Notes: generated by a model from the letters alone, not told the origin. DNA of 64,000 nt from Bhargavaea ginsengi (GCF_900109165.1 NZ_FNZF01000008.1:22827-86826), one strand, 5' to 3'. Shown: positions 19,806 through 29,896, counted from the first letter of the stretch. A program made the numbers and translations.

Positions 19806-21203
19806 ATGGCTAAAAAAATGCCGGAAATCGGCGATTATAAATACGGCTTCCACGACAAAGACGTATCGGTTTTCCGTTCGAAGCGCGGCCTGACCAAAGA
19901 AATCGTCGAAGAAATCTCCAGGATGAAAGAAGAGCCCCAATGGATGCTCGACTACCGCCTGAAGGCTCTCGACATCTTCTATAAAAAGCCGATGCCGATG
20001 TGGGGAGGCGATCTCAGCGAACTGAACTTTGACGAGATCACTTACTACGTCAAGCCGTCTGAAGCGACTGAGCGCTCGTGGGATGAAGTCCCTGAAGAGA
20101 TCAAGCGCACCTTCGACAAGCTGGGCATTCCGGAAGCGGAACAAAAGTACCTCGCGGGTGTTTCCGCGCAGTACGAGTCCGAAGTCGTCTACCACAACAT
20201 GAAGGAAGACCTCGAGGACATGGGCATCGTCTTCAAGGACACCGACTCGGCGCTCCGCGAAAACGAAGATATCTTCAAAAAGTACTGGGCAACGGTCATC
20301 CCGGCTGCGGACAACAAGTTCGCCGCGCTGAACTCCGCGGTCTGGTCGGGCGGTTCGTTCATCTATGTCCCGCCGGGCGTAAAGGTGGATACTCCACTCC
20401 AGGCTTACTTCCGCATCAACTCCGAGAACATGGGGCAGTTTGAGCGTACGCTGATCATCGTGGATGAAGGCGCAAGCGTTCACTATGTAGAGGGCTGCAC
20501 AGCGCCTGTCTACACGACCAACTCGCTTCACTCGGCGGTTGTTGAAATCATCATCAAGAAGGATGCTTATTGCCGTTATACGACCATCCAGAACTGGGCG
20601 AACAACGTCTACAACCTCGTGACAAAGCGCGCGGTTGCAGAAGAAAACGCGACAATGGAATGGATCGACGGCAACATCGGCTCCAAGCTGACGATGAAAT
20701 ATCCGGCTGTCCTCCTCAAGGGCGAAGGCGCACGCGGCATGACGCTGTCCATCGCACTTGCAGGCAAAGGCCAGCACCAGGATGCGGGTGCGAAGATGAT
20801 GCACCTTGCACCGAACACGTCCTCGACGATCGTCTCCAAGTCGATTTCGAAACAGGGCGGCAAGGTTTCGTACCGCGGAATCGTGCACTTCGGCCGCAAA
20901 GCACACGGTGCGCGTGCCAACATCGAGTGTGATACGCTCATCATGGACAACCAGTCCACATCCGACACGATCCCGTACAACGAGATCCTGAACGACAACA
21001 TCTCCCTCGAACACGAAGCCAAAGTCTCGAAGGTATCCGAAGAGCAGCTCTTCTACCTCATGAGCCGCGGCATCTCCGAGGAAGAAGCTACTGAAATGAT
21101 CGTCATGGGCTTCATCGAGCCATTCACGAAAGAACTTCCGATGGAATACGCGGTCGAAATGAACCGCCTCATCAAGTTCGAAATGGAAGGCTCGATCGGT
21201 TAA
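19806..21203 (+). CDS. sufB: Fe-S cluster assembly scaffold protein SufB
   Basis: 465 residues, the same length as B. subtilis SufB. Beta-helix core with [35 protein letters not shown] (conserved Cys) and [20 protein letters not shown] (Cys and His for cluster binding). C-terminal [20 protein letters not shown]. Assembles the nascent cluster with SufC and SufD. The ATG at 19806 follows CGGAGGA; an upstream in-frame ATG lies within sufU. Last gene of the operon, followed by a terminator. Confidence 0.95.
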   Translation: MAKKMPEIGDYKYGFHDKDVSVFRSKRGLTKEIVEEISRMKEEPQWMLDYRLKALDIFYKKPMPMWGGDLSELNFDEITYYVKPSEATERSWDEVPEEIKRTFDKLGIPEAEQKYLAGVSAQYESEVVYHNMKEDLEDMGIVFKDTDSALRENEDIFKKYWATVIPAADNKFAALNSAVWSGGSFIYVPPGVKVDTPLQAYFRINSENMGQFERTLIIVDEGASVHYVEGCTAPVYTTNSLHSAVVEIIIKKDAYCRYTTIQNWANNVYNLVTKRAVAEENATMEWIDGNIGSKLTMKYPAVLLKGEGARGMTLSIALAGKGQHQDAGAKMMHLAPNTSSTIVSKSISKQGGKVSYRGIVHFGRKAHGARANIECDTLIMDNQSTSDTIPYNEILNDNISLEHEAKVSKVSEEQLFYLMSRGISEEEATEMIVMGFIEPFTKELPMEYAVEMNRLIKFEMEGSIG

Positions 21204-21217
21204 TATGAATCATCTGT

Positions 21218-21246
21218 ATCCCGTCACATTTGTGGCGGGATTTTTT
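21218..21246 (+). terminator. Terminator of the suf operon
   Basis: TCCCGTCAC / GTGGCGGGA stem with an ATTT loop, then TTTTTT. Confidence 0.85.
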
Positions 21247-21302
21247 CATGTATGGATTTAAATGATCTGTTGAGTGGTAGAGATTGGGGAAGGAGTGAGA
21301 CC

Positions 21303-22139
21303 ATGAACATACCAAGCATCACACTCAAAGACGCACTGTCCATCCCGGTAATGGGATACGGGACGGTGTTCCTAAAGGGAAGGGAAGCAGTCGATTCATT
21401 CAGGCACGCTATCGACAACGGTTACAGGATGCTCGATTCTGCCTATAACTATGAAAATGAAGGAACGCTTGGCGAAGCGATCCGGCAGGCTACTGTCGGT
21501 CGTGATGAACTGATTGTCACCTCCAAGCTTCCCGGCCGTTATCATGAATACAGCGAGGCCCTGAAAGCCATCGAGGAATCCCTCTACCGTGCGCGGTTGG
21601 ATCACTTCGACCTATATCTGATCCACTGGCCGAACCCGAAGGAAGGCAAGTATGTGGAAGCCTGGCAGGCATTGATCGAGGCGAAAAAACGCGGCCTCGT
21701 CCGGTCAATCGGTGTCAGCAACTTCCTGCCGGAACATATTGAACGATTGGAGAAGGAAACGGGAGAGCTGCCGGTAATCAACCAGATCGAGCTGCATCCG
21801 TTCTTTAACCAGGAGGAACAGCGGAAATGGCATGATGAGCGGGGAATTGTCACGGAGTCCTGGAGCCCGCTGTTCCGCGGACGCGGAGTCCTGAGCGAGC
21901 CTGTCATTATGGACTTGGCGGACAAGTATGGAAAAACACCGGCACAGATTGTGCTGAGATGGCATTATCAGCACGGCGCAGTTTCGATTCCTCGTTCCGC
22001 CCATCCGGACAGGCAGCGTGAAAACTTGGCGATTTTCGATTATAAACTGTCTGAAAAGGACATGGAAAAGATCGATTCCCTCAGCCGCCCGGATGGCCGC
22101 ATCGACGACCAGGATCCGGCGGTTTATCAGGAATTCTGA
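21303..22139 (+). CDS. Aldo/keto reductase
   Basis: 278 residues, TIM-barrel AKR of the YvgN/YtbE (AKR5) type. The catalytic tetrad is visible: Asp and Tyr in RMLDSAYNYENE, Lys in IVTSKLPG and His in YLIHWPNP. SIPRSAHPDRQRENLAIF contributes NADPH phosphate binding. Likely a general detoxifying carbonyl reductase. The ATG at 21303 has AAGGAGTGA upstream; an extension of 17 codons runs from just after the suf terminator without a site. Closed by its own terminator. Confidence 0.9.
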   Translation: MNIPSITLKDALSIPVMGYGTVFLKGREAVDSFRHAIDNGYRMLDSAYNYENEGTLGEAIRQATVGRDELIVTSKLPGRYHEYSEALKAIEESLYRARLDHFDLYLIHWPNPKEGKYVEAWQALIEAKKRGLVRSIGVSNFLPEHIERLEKETGELPVINQIELHPFFNQEEQRKWHDERGIVTESWSPLFRGRGVLSEPVIMDLADKYGKTPAQIVLRWHYQHGAVSIPRSAHPDRQRENLAIFDYKLSEKDMEKIDSLSRPDGRIDDQDPAVYQEF

Positions 22140-22182
22140 TCGGCCTTCCTATGTGCAAGATGATTCAATCCTTGAGTGTATT

Positions 22183-22218
22183 AAAAGAGGGACAGTGATC
22201 CATCACTGTCCCTCTTTT
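22183..22218. terminator. Strong perfect-hairpin terminator
   Basis: A 17-bp perfect stem AAAAGAGGGACAGTGAT with a 2-base turn and T-run, directly after the aldo/keto reductase. Confidence 0.9.
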
Positions 22219-22306
22219 CCTATCAGCACCGGCTTTCCGGGTCCCTGATGCGGGTATTGTGATAAGATGAATCATATAAAAATAGGATGAAGGGAGCGGG
22301 AGGCCC

Positions 22307-23167
22307 ATGATCAGGGTTGGCCTGACCGGTTGGGGCGACCACCCGGATGTATACAGCCCCACCTCCAAGAAAACGGATAAGCTGAAGGACTACAGCGGTC
22401 ATTTCAAGCTCGTGGAGCTGGACTCGACCTTTTACGCCATCCAGCCGGAGCGGAATATCCGGAAATGGATCAGTGAGACGCCTGACGGCTTCGGCTTCAT
22501 CGTCAAGGCGTACCAGGGGATGACCGGCCACCACCGCGGACGGCTTCCCTATGAGTCAGAAGAAGAGATGTTCCGGCTTTTCCGGCTGTCGGTCGGGCCG
22601 ATGCTGGAGGCTGGCAAGCTGCCGATGATCCTCGCCCAGTACCCGCCCTGGTTCGACTGCACTAAAGAGAATGTCGGTGTGCTGAGGAAGATGAGGGAGT
22701 ATCTCGATGAACTTGATGTGGCCGTCGAATTCCGGCATCAGTCGTGGTACTCGGAGAAATACCGGGAAGGCACATTGGACTTTCTCCGCGAGCAGCGGTT
22801 CATCCACTCGGTATGCGATGAACCGCAGGCGGGGGAAGGCAGCGTCCCCTTCGTTCCTGAAGCCACACGCGAGGACAAGACACTCGTCCGCCTGCACGGG
22901 CGCAATACTGCAGGGTGGAAGGCGAACGGGCGTGACGATAAGAAATGGCGGGAAGTCCGCTATCTCTATGACTACAATGACAGTGAACTGAAAGGGTTGG
23001 CCGAAGAAATCACCTGCATCGCCTCCGAGGATGTCTATGTCGTCTTTAACAACAACTCGGGCGGACATGCTGCTGAAAATGCCAAGCGGTTCATGGGCAT
23101 CGCAGGAATAGAAACGGCCCGGCCCGGCGCACAACAGTTGGATCTGTTTGGCGGGGAGGATCTCTGA
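22307..23167 (+). CDS. yunF: DUF72 family protein (YunF-like)
   Basis: 286 residues, predicted TIM-barrel of the DUF72 family: GLTGWGDHPDVY at the start, ELDSTFYAIQPERNIRKW, VEFRHQSWY near residue 140, and VRLHGRNTAGW near 200. The family is widespread but without an established reaction; some members are linked to UV-damage or stress regions. ATG after GGGAG. It overlaps yunE by one base, matching the B. subtilis yunF-yunE-yunD order. Confidence 0.85.
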   Translation: MIRVGLTGWGDHPDVYSPTSKKTDKLKDYSGHFKLVELDSTFYAIQPERNIRKWISETPDGFGFIVKAYQGMTGHHRGRLPYESEEEMFRLFRLSVGPMLEAGKLPMILAQYPPWFDCTKENVGVLRKMREYLDELDVAVEFRHQSWYSEKYREGTLDFLREQRFIHSVCDEPQAGEGSVPFVPEATREDKTLVRLHGRNTAGWKANGRDDKKWREVRYLYDYNDSELKGLAEEITCIASEDVYVVFNNNSGGHAAENAKRFMGIAGIETARPGAQQLDLFGGEDL

Positions 23168-23991
23168 TGGAGTTTGTCATTCTGGCCGTAACGGGGCTTT
23201 TTGCCGGCATTGTCGGTGCGCTGGTCGGCCTCGGGGGCGGTGTGGTCCTTGTGCCGGCCGCCCTTTATTTCGGCATCACCCTCGGCTGGGTGCCGGGCCT
23301 GACCCCGCAGAAAATCGTCGGACTGTCTGTCATCATGATGATCTTCATCGGGCTGTCTTCGACACTCTCTTATATGAAGTCAAAGACGGTTGATTACCGG
23401 AGCGGGCTGATCTTTTTTGCGGGAAGCATCCCTGGTACGGTCCTTGGAGCCTACGTGAACAAAGGGCTGGACCTGCCGTCATTTAATCTTTATTTCGGCA
23501 TCCTGCTCATCTTCCTGTCCGTGCTCCTGCTCGTGAGGAAACATCTGAAGCCGGTACGATGGTTTGTCGAGCATGGAAGCACGCGTACATTTACGGATCC
23601 GGAAGGCAGCGTCCATAATTACGGATATCCCGTCTGGTTTGCGGTCATGCTGACATTTATTGTCGGGTTTGCTTCAGGGCTTTTTGGAATCGGAGGGGGC
23701 TCGATCATCGTTCCCGCAATGATTTTGCTGTTCCTGTTTCCGCCGCATGTTGCGGTTGGGACATCGATGTTCATGGTCTTTCTGTCAGCGATCGTCAATG
23801 CGGCAAGCCATATCTCACTCGGCAATGTACCGTGGCTTTATACGCTTCCCGTCGTACCGGCTGCATACATAGGGGCAAAAGTCGGAGCGGCATTGAACAA
23901 ACGTCTGAACTCTGAAACTCTGGTGACCGCACTCCGGATCATCCTCCTGATCACGGGGATCCGGTCCATCTATGAAGGAATCTGGGGCTGA
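23167..23991 (+). CDS. yunE: TauE/SafE-family sulfite/organosulfonate exporter-like permease
   Basis: 274 residues with about eight membrane segments in two similar halves. Each half has the TauE/SafE glycine motif (GALVGLGGGVVLVPA and SGLFGIGGGSIIVPA). Predicted anion exporter of the cytoplasmic membrane; sulfite, sulfoacetate or related anions are known substrates in the family, but none can be chosen here. GGGGAGG precedes the ATG, which overlaps the yunF stop. Confidence 0.85.
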   Translation: MEFVILAVTGLFAGIVGALVGLGGGVVLVPAALYFGITLGWVPGLTPQKIVGLSVIMMIFIGLSSTLSYMKSKTVDYRSGLIFFAGSIPGTVLGAYVNKGLDLPSFNLYFGILLIFLSVLLLVRKHLKPVRWFVEHGSTRTFTDPEGSVHNYGYPVWFAVMLTFIVGFASGLFGIGGGSIIVPAMILLFLFPPHVAVGTSMFMVFLSAIVNAASHISLGNVPWLYTLPVVPAAYIGAKVGAALNKRLNSETLVTALRIILLITGIRSIYEGIWG

Positions 23992-23998
23992 TTGCACG

Positions 23999-25378
23999 TT
24001 GAAGGAAACGATTCATATTTATCATACAAATGATCTCCACAGCCATTTCGAAAAGTGGCCGAGAATCCGGGAATTCCTCCTTAAGCGCAAGGCATACCAT
24101 AAAGAGCGTGGTGAGGCTTGTTTTGTGTTCGATATCGGTGACCATATCGACCGTTCCCATCCCTATACGGATGCCACCAGGGGAAAAGGGAATGTATTGA
24201 TGCTCAATGAAATCGGCTATGATGCCGTCACGATCGGCAACAATGAAGGTATCACCCTTTCACCAAGCGAACTGTCCGCTCTTTATGAGGAAGCGAAATT
24301 CCCGGTCATCCTAAACAACCTGTTCACGGGAAAAGGAAACTATCCCGGCTGGACCGTTCCTGAGGGTTATCTGACGACCCGCTCGGGCATCCGGATCGGA
24401 CTGATTGCCGCCACAGCCGATTTCAGCACATCCTATGAGCGTCTGGGATGGAAGGTGACCGGGCCGCGTTTCGCACTCGAGGCAGCAGCGCCCCAAGTCA
24501 GCGGACAGTCTGACATTCTGGTCTGCCTGTCGCATATGGGGTCTTCGGAGGACGACCGGCTTGCGGAGCACACGGGCGGCAAGATTGATGTCATCCTCGG
24601 CGGACATACCCATCATCTGTATCCGGACGGCAGGGAGGTCGGCGGCACGCTGATCGCCGCAGCCGGAAAATGGGGACAGTATATAGGCGAGGTGACGCTG
24701 ACGTTCGATCATTCGGAAGGGCGGGTCGTCGAAGCAACGGCTAAGGTCCACGACACGGAGACACTGCCCATACCCGATGACGACACGAGCTATGACCGTC
24801 AGTTAAGGAAGAAGGCGGCGGAACTGCTGTCGGCAACCGTATTCCAGACACCTTACGAACTCCGGGGGGGCTGGGCCGGTCCCACCGCACTTTCCGACCT
24901 GTTTGCTGATGCACTCCTTTCCCATACAGGTGCAGATTGCGCCATGTTCAACTCGGGAATCTTTCTCGGCGGACTACCGGAAGGCACCGTTTCCGGGATG
25001 GACCTGCACCGTCTCCTGCCACATCCGATCAATCCGTGTGTCATTACGCTGACCGGCACTGAAGTGGAGGAGGCATATGAGCTGAGCCTGGATGCCGAGT
25101 GGCCGGACATCCGGCTTAAAGGACTCGGATTTCGGGGCGAGGTGGTCGGGGCGATGATCCATCACAAAATGGGCCGCGGTTCGGACGGCAGGCTGCATGT
25201 GGCCGGCAATCCGGTTGAACCGGACAGGCAGTACCGGCTGGCAACACTGGATCTGTTCACCTATGGTTTCTTTTTTCCGGCATTCAAGAAGGCCAAAAAA
25301 GAATATTTCATGCCGGAATTTATCCGGGATGTCCTTGCCGGATACGCAATAAGGAAGTTTGGTGCACCCTCCTCATAA
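23999..25378 (+). CDS. yunD: Bifunctional metallophosphatase/5'-nucleotidase (YunD-like)
   Basis: About 459 residues. The calcineurin-like metallophosphatase domain comes first (HTNDLHSHFE, DIGDHID, IGNNEG, CLSHMG, GGHTHH), then the 5'-nucleotidase C-terminal domain (about 270 to the end, with ALSDLFADALL and GRGS). There is no signal peptide, so it is probably cytoplasmic, unlike secreted UshA. The start is uncertain: TTG at 23999 gives the usual short N-terminus LKETIHIYHTND. An ATG at 23972 would overlap yunE by 20 bases; neither has a strong ribosome site. Reading continues in the yunFED operon. Confidence 0.85.
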   Translation: MKETIHIYHTNDLHSHFEKWPRIREFLLKRKAYHKERGEACFVFDIGDHIDRSHPYTDATRGKGNVLMLNEIGYDAVTIGNNEGITLSPSELSALYEEAKFPVILNNLFTGKGNYPGWTVPEGYLTTRSGIRIGLIAATADFSTSYERLGWKVTGPRFALEAAAPQVSGQSDILVCLSHMGSSEDDRLAEHTGGKIDVILGGHTHHLYPDGREVGGTLIAAAGKWGQYIGEVTLTFDHSEGRVVEATAKVHDTETLPIPDDDTSYDRQLRKKAAELLSATVFQTPYELRGGWAGPTALSDLFADALLSHTGADCAMFNSGIFLGGLPEGTVSGMDLHRLLPHPINPCVITLTGTEVEEAYELSLDAEWPDIRLKGLGFRGEVVGAMIHHKMGRGSDGRLHVAGNPVEPDRQYRLATLDLFTYGFFFPAFKKAKKEYFMPEFIRDVLAGYAIRKFGAPSS

Positions 25379-25420
25379 ATCCATCCCTCTCCCCGTAAGA
25401 TGGGGCAGGGGGATTATTTA

Positions 25421-26197
25421 TTGAAGTTTCCTTATGCGCGCAGGAGGAGGCTGCGACCCGGAGCGGGAAAAAGGCGGCTCCTGCCGCTCCTCCTCCCGGT
25501 TGGACTCATCATGGTGGTGGGAATGTTTTATTTTATCAATGCCAGGCTTGCACCTGCACTGACCGAGTACGCGGAAGTGCAAACGGCAAAGATTGCCTCA
25601 CAAGTGATCGCCAAGGCCATTGATGCACGTACGGCAAATGTCCTTGATGTTAACGACATCATCGAGTACGTCCCTGCCGAGCAGTCGGAAGTTGTCACGG
25701 CCAAGCTGAATACGGAAATCATCAACCGCTTCATCGCGGAAACTCATGGCCTGGTCGAGGACCACCTTGAAATGGCCGAGGCAGGGGACCTGAGCGCGCT
25801 GCCCAAAATCGAGAACATCGAGTATGATGTGGAAACGATGAAGGACAGAGACGGCATCGTGTTTTTCGTGCCGCTCGGTCAGGCGATCGGTATGCCAATG
25901 CTCGGGAACCTCGGCCCGAAAGTCCCGATCCGCTTCCATGTAATCGGCAATGTCCACGCCAACGCCAAAACTGAGATCCGTGAGTTCGGCATCAACAATG
26001 CGCTTGTCGAGGTAAACGCCATTATCCAGGTAAATGTCCAGATTATCGTGCCGTTTGCATCCAAGCAGTCCACTGTCCAGCAACAGATTCCAATTGCCAT
26101 CGGCCTTGTGCAGGGCAAGGTGCCGCATATCTTCAATAAAGGAGAGAATGTGGACCCTCCGTCCATCGAAGTGCCGATCCCGCTCCCGGAAGACTAA
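25421..26197 (+). CDS. yunB: Sporulation protein YunB
   Basis: 258 residues, near the length of B. subtilis YunB. A basic N-terminus (YARRRRLRPGAGKRR), one membrane segment (LLLPVGLIMVVGMFYFI) and then an extracytoplasmic domain with many Val/Ile strands. YunB is made in the mother cell under SigE in B. subtilis and is needed for full sporulation; mechanism unknown. The TTG start follows GCAGGGGGA by 7 bases. An ATG 7 codons upstream has no site. Confidence 0.85.
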   Translation: MKFPYARRRRLRPGAGKRRLLPLLLPVGLIMVVGMFYFINARLAPALTEYAEVQTAKIASQVIAKAIDARTANVLDVNDIIEYVPAEQSEVVTAKLNTEIINRFIAETHGLVEDHLEMAEAGDLSALPKIENIEYDVETMKDRDGIVFFVPLGQAIGMPMLGNLGPKVPIRFHVIGNVHANAKTEIREFGINNALVEVNAIIQVNVQIIVPFASKQSTVQQQIPIAIGLVQGKVPHIFNKGENVDPPSIEVPIPLPED

Positions 26198-26205
26198 ATC
26201 TCCTA

Positions 26206-26234
26206 TTGCAAACTTCAGGTTCATCTGCTATGAT
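26206..26234 (+). promoter_or_regulatory. SigA promoter of the lysine riboswitch transcript
   Basis: TTGCAA, 17-base spacer, TATGAT, beginning 9 bases after the yunB stop. Confidence 0.7.
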
Positions 26235-26261
26235 CGTTGACATGGTATAAATAGAATCGAT

Positions 26262-26530
26262 TGGGTAGAGGCCGCAATCGCTTATGAGTAGCACACGTGA
26301 GTTGACAACGATGACCGTGCGTAAAAGGAAGCATTGCCGAAGTGGACCGGAAAGTCAGCGAAGGTCCGCTGGGGCCATTCCGAACAGGGATGGCACTGTC
26401 ATGCGGGAAGGCCCGCATGGAGAGCTACAGATCGTACGTTGTGATGATGCATTCCAACTGACGAACTTAGTTACGGCCGGCTTCCTTTTGCGCAACAGCG
26501 CAGGGTGCCGGTCGTTTTAGCTTTTGCAAA
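26262..26530 (+). promoter_or_regulatory. lysC leader-type: Lysine riboswitch (L-box) with terminator platform
   Basis: The aptamer (to about 26435) shows L-box landmarks in order: GGTAGAGG, GAGTAGC, TTGCCGAAG, CTGGGGCC, CACTGTCATGCGGG and CATGGAGAGCTA. Downstream a long hairpin (ACGGCCGGC / GCCGGTCGT with an inner TGCGC/GCGCA stem, 26473-26520) runs into TTTTAGCTTTT, 38 bases before the ORF. Lysine binding should favour termination. Confidence 0.9.
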
Positions 26531-26567
26531 CAGGCTTTTACCCCTTCGGAAACGGAGGAATGGAAAC

Positions 26568-28163
26568 ATGTCAGGTACAATACTTTCGATCCTGCCGCCG
26601 CTGATCGCCATTGTCATGGTGCTGGTCACGAAACGCGTGCTTCTCTCGCTCGGCACAGGAATCATCGCAGGCGCACTGATTGCAGCCTCATTCAGTCCGC
26701 TGGCGTCTCTCAAGTCGTTCTGGACGGCACTCACAATCAGCTTCTGGGACGGCGGGCTGAATACCTATAACATCTTTATCATGCTGTTCGTCCTTCTGCT
26801 TGGCGTACTGACGGCATTTGTCAGTCTGTCGGGCGGAAGCCGTGCATTCGCCGAATGGGCGACAAAGCGCATCCGGACCCGCCGGGGGGCAAGATTGCTT
26901 CCGGTCTTTCTCGGAATCCTGATTTTCGTCGATGATTATTTTAATGCGCTGGCAGTCGGACAGATCGCCCGGCCTGTCACGGACTCGCATAAGGTTTCAC
27001 GGGCGAAGCTGGCCTATTTCATCGACTCGACTTCTGCGCCGATTTGCTCGATTGCTCCGATTTCCAGCTGGGGCGCATACCTCATCGGGGTGATCGGTAC
27101 GATTCTCGCCGGTGCTTCCGTCGTATCTTATTCCGCACTTGAAGCATTCCTGCTCATGATTCCGATGAACTTCTATGTGCTTGCCACATTGGTCTTTGTG
27201 TTCTTCGCGGCCATCACCAATTTCGATTTTGGCGAGATGCGCAAGCATGAGCGCCGTGCCATCGAAAAAGGTGAACTGTTTGATCCGAATAAGGAAGTGC
27301 CGGGTGAGCTCAAAGAAGAGTTCCCTGTCCACAACAACGGACGTGTCATCGACCTTGTGCTTCCGATTATCACACTTGTCGCAGTCACATTCGGCGCCAT
27401 GATGCTGACAGGCTACCGCGGAAGCATGGCTGAATACGGCCGCTCGGATATCTGGACCATTTTTGAGATGACAGATGTTCCGGTGTCACTTCTCGCAGGG
27501 GGCATCGCCGGAGTGCTGGTCGCGCTGGTTCTGTTCATGACCCAGTCGGGGAAGGGAGACTTCCGCAAGTCAGACTTTATCGTTCCTGCATTCACCAGCG
27601 GTATCCGGGCAATGATGCCGGCGGTATCCATCCTCATTCTCGCATGGGCGCTTACGTATCTGATCGGTGAACTCGAAACAGGCGCCTTCCTGTCCGGAGT
27701 GGTTGAACGAGCAAACATTCCTGTAGAACTCCTTCCGGCGATCATGTTCGTCCTCGCGGGCGTCATGGCGTTCTCGACAGGGACATCTTGGGGATCGTTC
27801 GGTATCCTGCTTCCGATAGCAGGGGAAATCATGCTGAACGCGGCCCCCGAGATGCTGATCGCGTCTCTTGCTGCAGTACTCGGCGGCGCAGTATTCGGTG
27901 ACCACTGTTCGCCGATTTCAGATTCGACAATCATGTCGTCGACCGGAGCGGGCTCCAACCATATCGACCACGTAGCCACACAGTTGCCATATGCCTTGTC
28001 AAGTGCCGCTATAGCAACCACCGGGTATGTCGTCATGGGCCTCACTGATTCTCTTGCACTGGGACTTCTCACAGTTGTAATCCTGCTGGCGTCTGTCATT
28101 ATTATCTGGGTAATGAAAGGTCGCACAGCAACTCCTGCGATTCATGAACATACAGGAAACTGA
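26568..28163 (+). CDS. lysW: NhaC-family transporter, predicted lysine transporter (LysW type)
   Basis: 531 residues, about 11-12 membrane segments, of the NhaC Na+/H+ antiporter family. Conserved stretches include LSGGSRAFAEWA, FVDDYFNALAVGQI, STSAPICSIAPISSWGAY and GDHCSPISDSTIMSS. The position directly behind a lysine riboswitch indicates a lysine transport role. Comparative genomics of lysine regulons described such NhaC-like LysW transporters. The ATG at 26568 follows CGGAGGA. The frame extends 21 codons upstream into the riboswitch terminator and is not used. A plain Na+/H+ antiporter is the alternative. Confidence 0.85.
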   Translation: MSGTILSILPPLIAIVMVLVTKRVLLSLGTGIIAGALIAASFSPLASLKSFWTALTISFWDGGLNTYNIFIMLFVLLLGVLTAFVSLSGGSRAFAEWATKRIRTRRGARLLPVFLGILIFVDDYFNALAVGQIARPVTDSHKVSRAKLAYFIDSTSAPICSIAPISSWGAYLIGVIGTILAGASVVSYSALEAFLLMIPMNFYVLATLVFVFFAAITNFDFGEMRKHERRAIEKGELFDPNKEVPGELKEEFPVHNNGRVIDLVLPIITLVAVTFGAMMLTGYRGSMAEYGRSDIWTIFEMTDVPVSLLAGGIAGVLVALVLFMTQSGKGDFRKSDFIVPAFTSGIRAMMPAVSILILAWALTYLIGELETGAFLSGVVERANIPVELLPAIMFVLAGVMAFSTGTSWGSFGILLPIAGEIMLNAAPEMLIASLAAVLGGAVFGDHCSPISDSTIMSSTGAGSNHIDHVATQLPYALSSAAIATTGYVVMGLTDSLALGLLTVVILLASVIIIWVMKGRTATPAIHEHTGN

Positions 28164-28166
28164 TTC

Positions 28167-28194
28167 AAAAGACAGGGGAAAACCCCTGTCTTTT
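28167..28194 (+). terminator. Terminator of lysW
   Basis: AAAAGACAGGGG / CCCCTGTCTTTT with a 4-base loop and TTTTG. Confidence 0.85.
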
Positions 28195-28232
28195 GTTATG
28201 CGCGCAAAAGGTGTCGAAAAAGAAAAAAGGCT

Positions 28233-28261
28233 TTGACTTCATATTTCAGGGTCGTTATACT
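28233..28261 (+). promoter_or_regulatory. SigA promoter of the NSS-metS operon
   Basis: TTGACT, 17-base spacer, TATACT, about 94 bases before the NSS start codon. Confidence 0.75.
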
Positions 28262-28354
28262 TACAATAGGGTTAAAGAAGTCTGAATAAAATAAATCTTT
28301 CCGTTTATTAGAAATATGGGGGATGGACGGAAAGAAACATCAAGGGGGATCAAT

Positions 28355-29884
28355 ATGGGACAGCGTTCACAATGGGGGACTAGGGCCGGTTTTATCCTTG
28401 CCGCGGTGGGGTCCGCGGTAGGGCTGGGGAACATCTGGCGTTTTCCTTATGTCGCCTATGAAAATGGCGGCGGGGCATTTTTCATTCCATATTTATTTGC
28501 GCTTCTGACTGCCGGAATCCCGATTCTGATCATGGAATTCACGATCGGACAGAAATACCGCGGTTCGGCGCCGCTTTCCTTCTTCAGGATGGAAGGGAAA
28601 AAGGCTGAATGGCTGGGATGGTGGGGAGTTTTTGTCGCCTTTGTCATCTCCACCTATTATTCTGTCATTATCGCATGGGCGATGAAGTACACGGTGTATT
28701 CGTTCAATTTACAGTGGGGGGACGATACACAGGGCTTCCTGTTCGGCGATGTGCTGAACCTGGCTGACACGCCGGGGCAGGTGGGCGGCTTTGTGCCGGG
28801 CGTTCTGATTCCGCATATTCTTGTGTGGATTATCGTATTCGGCATTCTGTTTGCGGGCGTGAAGAAAGGAATTGAGCTGGCAAACAAAATTTTTATTCCG
28901 GTTTTAGTCATCGTTTTCCTGATGATTGTCATCCGGGCTGTGACGCTTCCAGGAGCATTAACAGGGCTCGAGGCATTCTTCAAGCCGGACTTGAGCCAAT
29001 TGGCAAACGGTACTGTCTGGGTAGCGGCCTATGGCCATATCTTCTTTAGTCTCTCGATTGCCTTCGCAATCATGATCACTTATTCCAGCTATCTGCCAAG
29101 AAAATCAGATATCACGAACAACGCCTTCATCACAGGCTTTGCAAACTCCGGCTTTGAGCTTCTCGCCGGAATCGGTGTATTTGCCGCCCTCGGGTTCATG
29201 GCTGTACAAAGCAACGTTGCGGTTGATGAAGTGGCTACGGCAGGTGTCGGTCTCGCCTTTGCGGTGTTCCCGCAGATCATAAACGAGTTCCCTGGCATGA
29301 ATGCACTTTTTGGAGTCCTATTCTTCCTATCACTCGTACTGGCAGGGCTATCTTCACTCATTTCAATTTGTGAGACGTATGTAGCAGGCCTTTCGGAGAA
29401 ACTCGGAATCTCCAGGAACAAGGCGGTCTTATTCGGTGCGGGTGCTGCTTCACTCATCTCGCTCCTGTTTACGACACGTGGCGGGCTTTACTTCCTTGAC
29501 GCTGTTGATTACTTCATCAACCAGTTTGGCGTCGCATTCATCGGGCTGGTCGAAGTCATCGCCATCGCATGGGTATTCCGCAAGCTTGATGTATTCAAGG
29601 AGCATGCCAACCCGATGTCCGATATTCAGATCAGAGGCTGGTGGAAATTCTCCCTGATGTACATTACGCCGCTTGTCCTGGGCTACATGATGTTCGACCT
29701 GTTCCGTACGAACCTCGGCAAGCGGTTTGACAATGATACAGGCAACTATGAAGGATATTCGGATGCTTTCATCATGGGGGCCGGGTGGTCTGTGGCCCTT
29801 GCGGCGCTTATACTCGGTATCCTGTTCTCGCTGATCAAGTGGAACAGGAATGCGTTGGAGCCATATGACAGAGATGAAACATAA
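28355..29884 (+). CDS. NSS-family sodium-dependent amino acid transporter (MetP-like)
   Basis: 509 residues with the neurotransmitter:sodium symporter fold. The N-terminal W..R.GFILA..GSAVGLGNIWRFPY (TM1 Na+ site) is intact, about 12 membrane segments follow, and TYSSYLPRKSDITNN is TM6-7-like. Predicted Na+-coupled amino acid importer. The following 34-residue membrane peptide gene matches the MetPS arrangement (methionine and alanine import in Corynebacterium), so methionine or alanine is a plausible substrate. ATG after AAGGGGG. It has its own promoter after lysW. Confidence 0.85.
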   Translation: MGQRSQWGTRAGFILAAVGSAVGLGNIWRFPYVAYENGGGAFFIPYLFALLTAGIPILIMEFTIGQKYRGSAPLSFFRMEGKKAEWLGWWGVFVAFVISTYYSVIIAWAMKYTVYSFNLQWGDDTQGFLFGDVLNLADTPGQVGGFVPGVLIPHILVWIIVFGILFAGVKKGIELANKIFIPVLVIVFLMIVIRAVTLPGALTGLEAFFKPDLSQLANGTVWVAAYGHIFFSLSIAFAIMITYSSYLPRKSDITNNAFITGFANSGFELLAGIGVFAALGFMAVQSNVAVDEVATAGVGLAFAVFPQIINEFPGMNALFGVLFFLSLVLAGLSSLISICETYVAGLSEKLGISRNKAVLFGAGAASLISLLFTTRGGLYFLDAVDYFINQFGVAFIGLVEVIAIAWVFRKLDVFKEHANPMSDIQIRGWWKFSLMYITPLVLGYMMFDLFRTNLGKRFDNDTGNYEGYSDAFIMGAGWSVALAALILGILFSLIKWNRNALEPYDRDET

Positions 29885-29896
29885 GGGGGTAACGCC

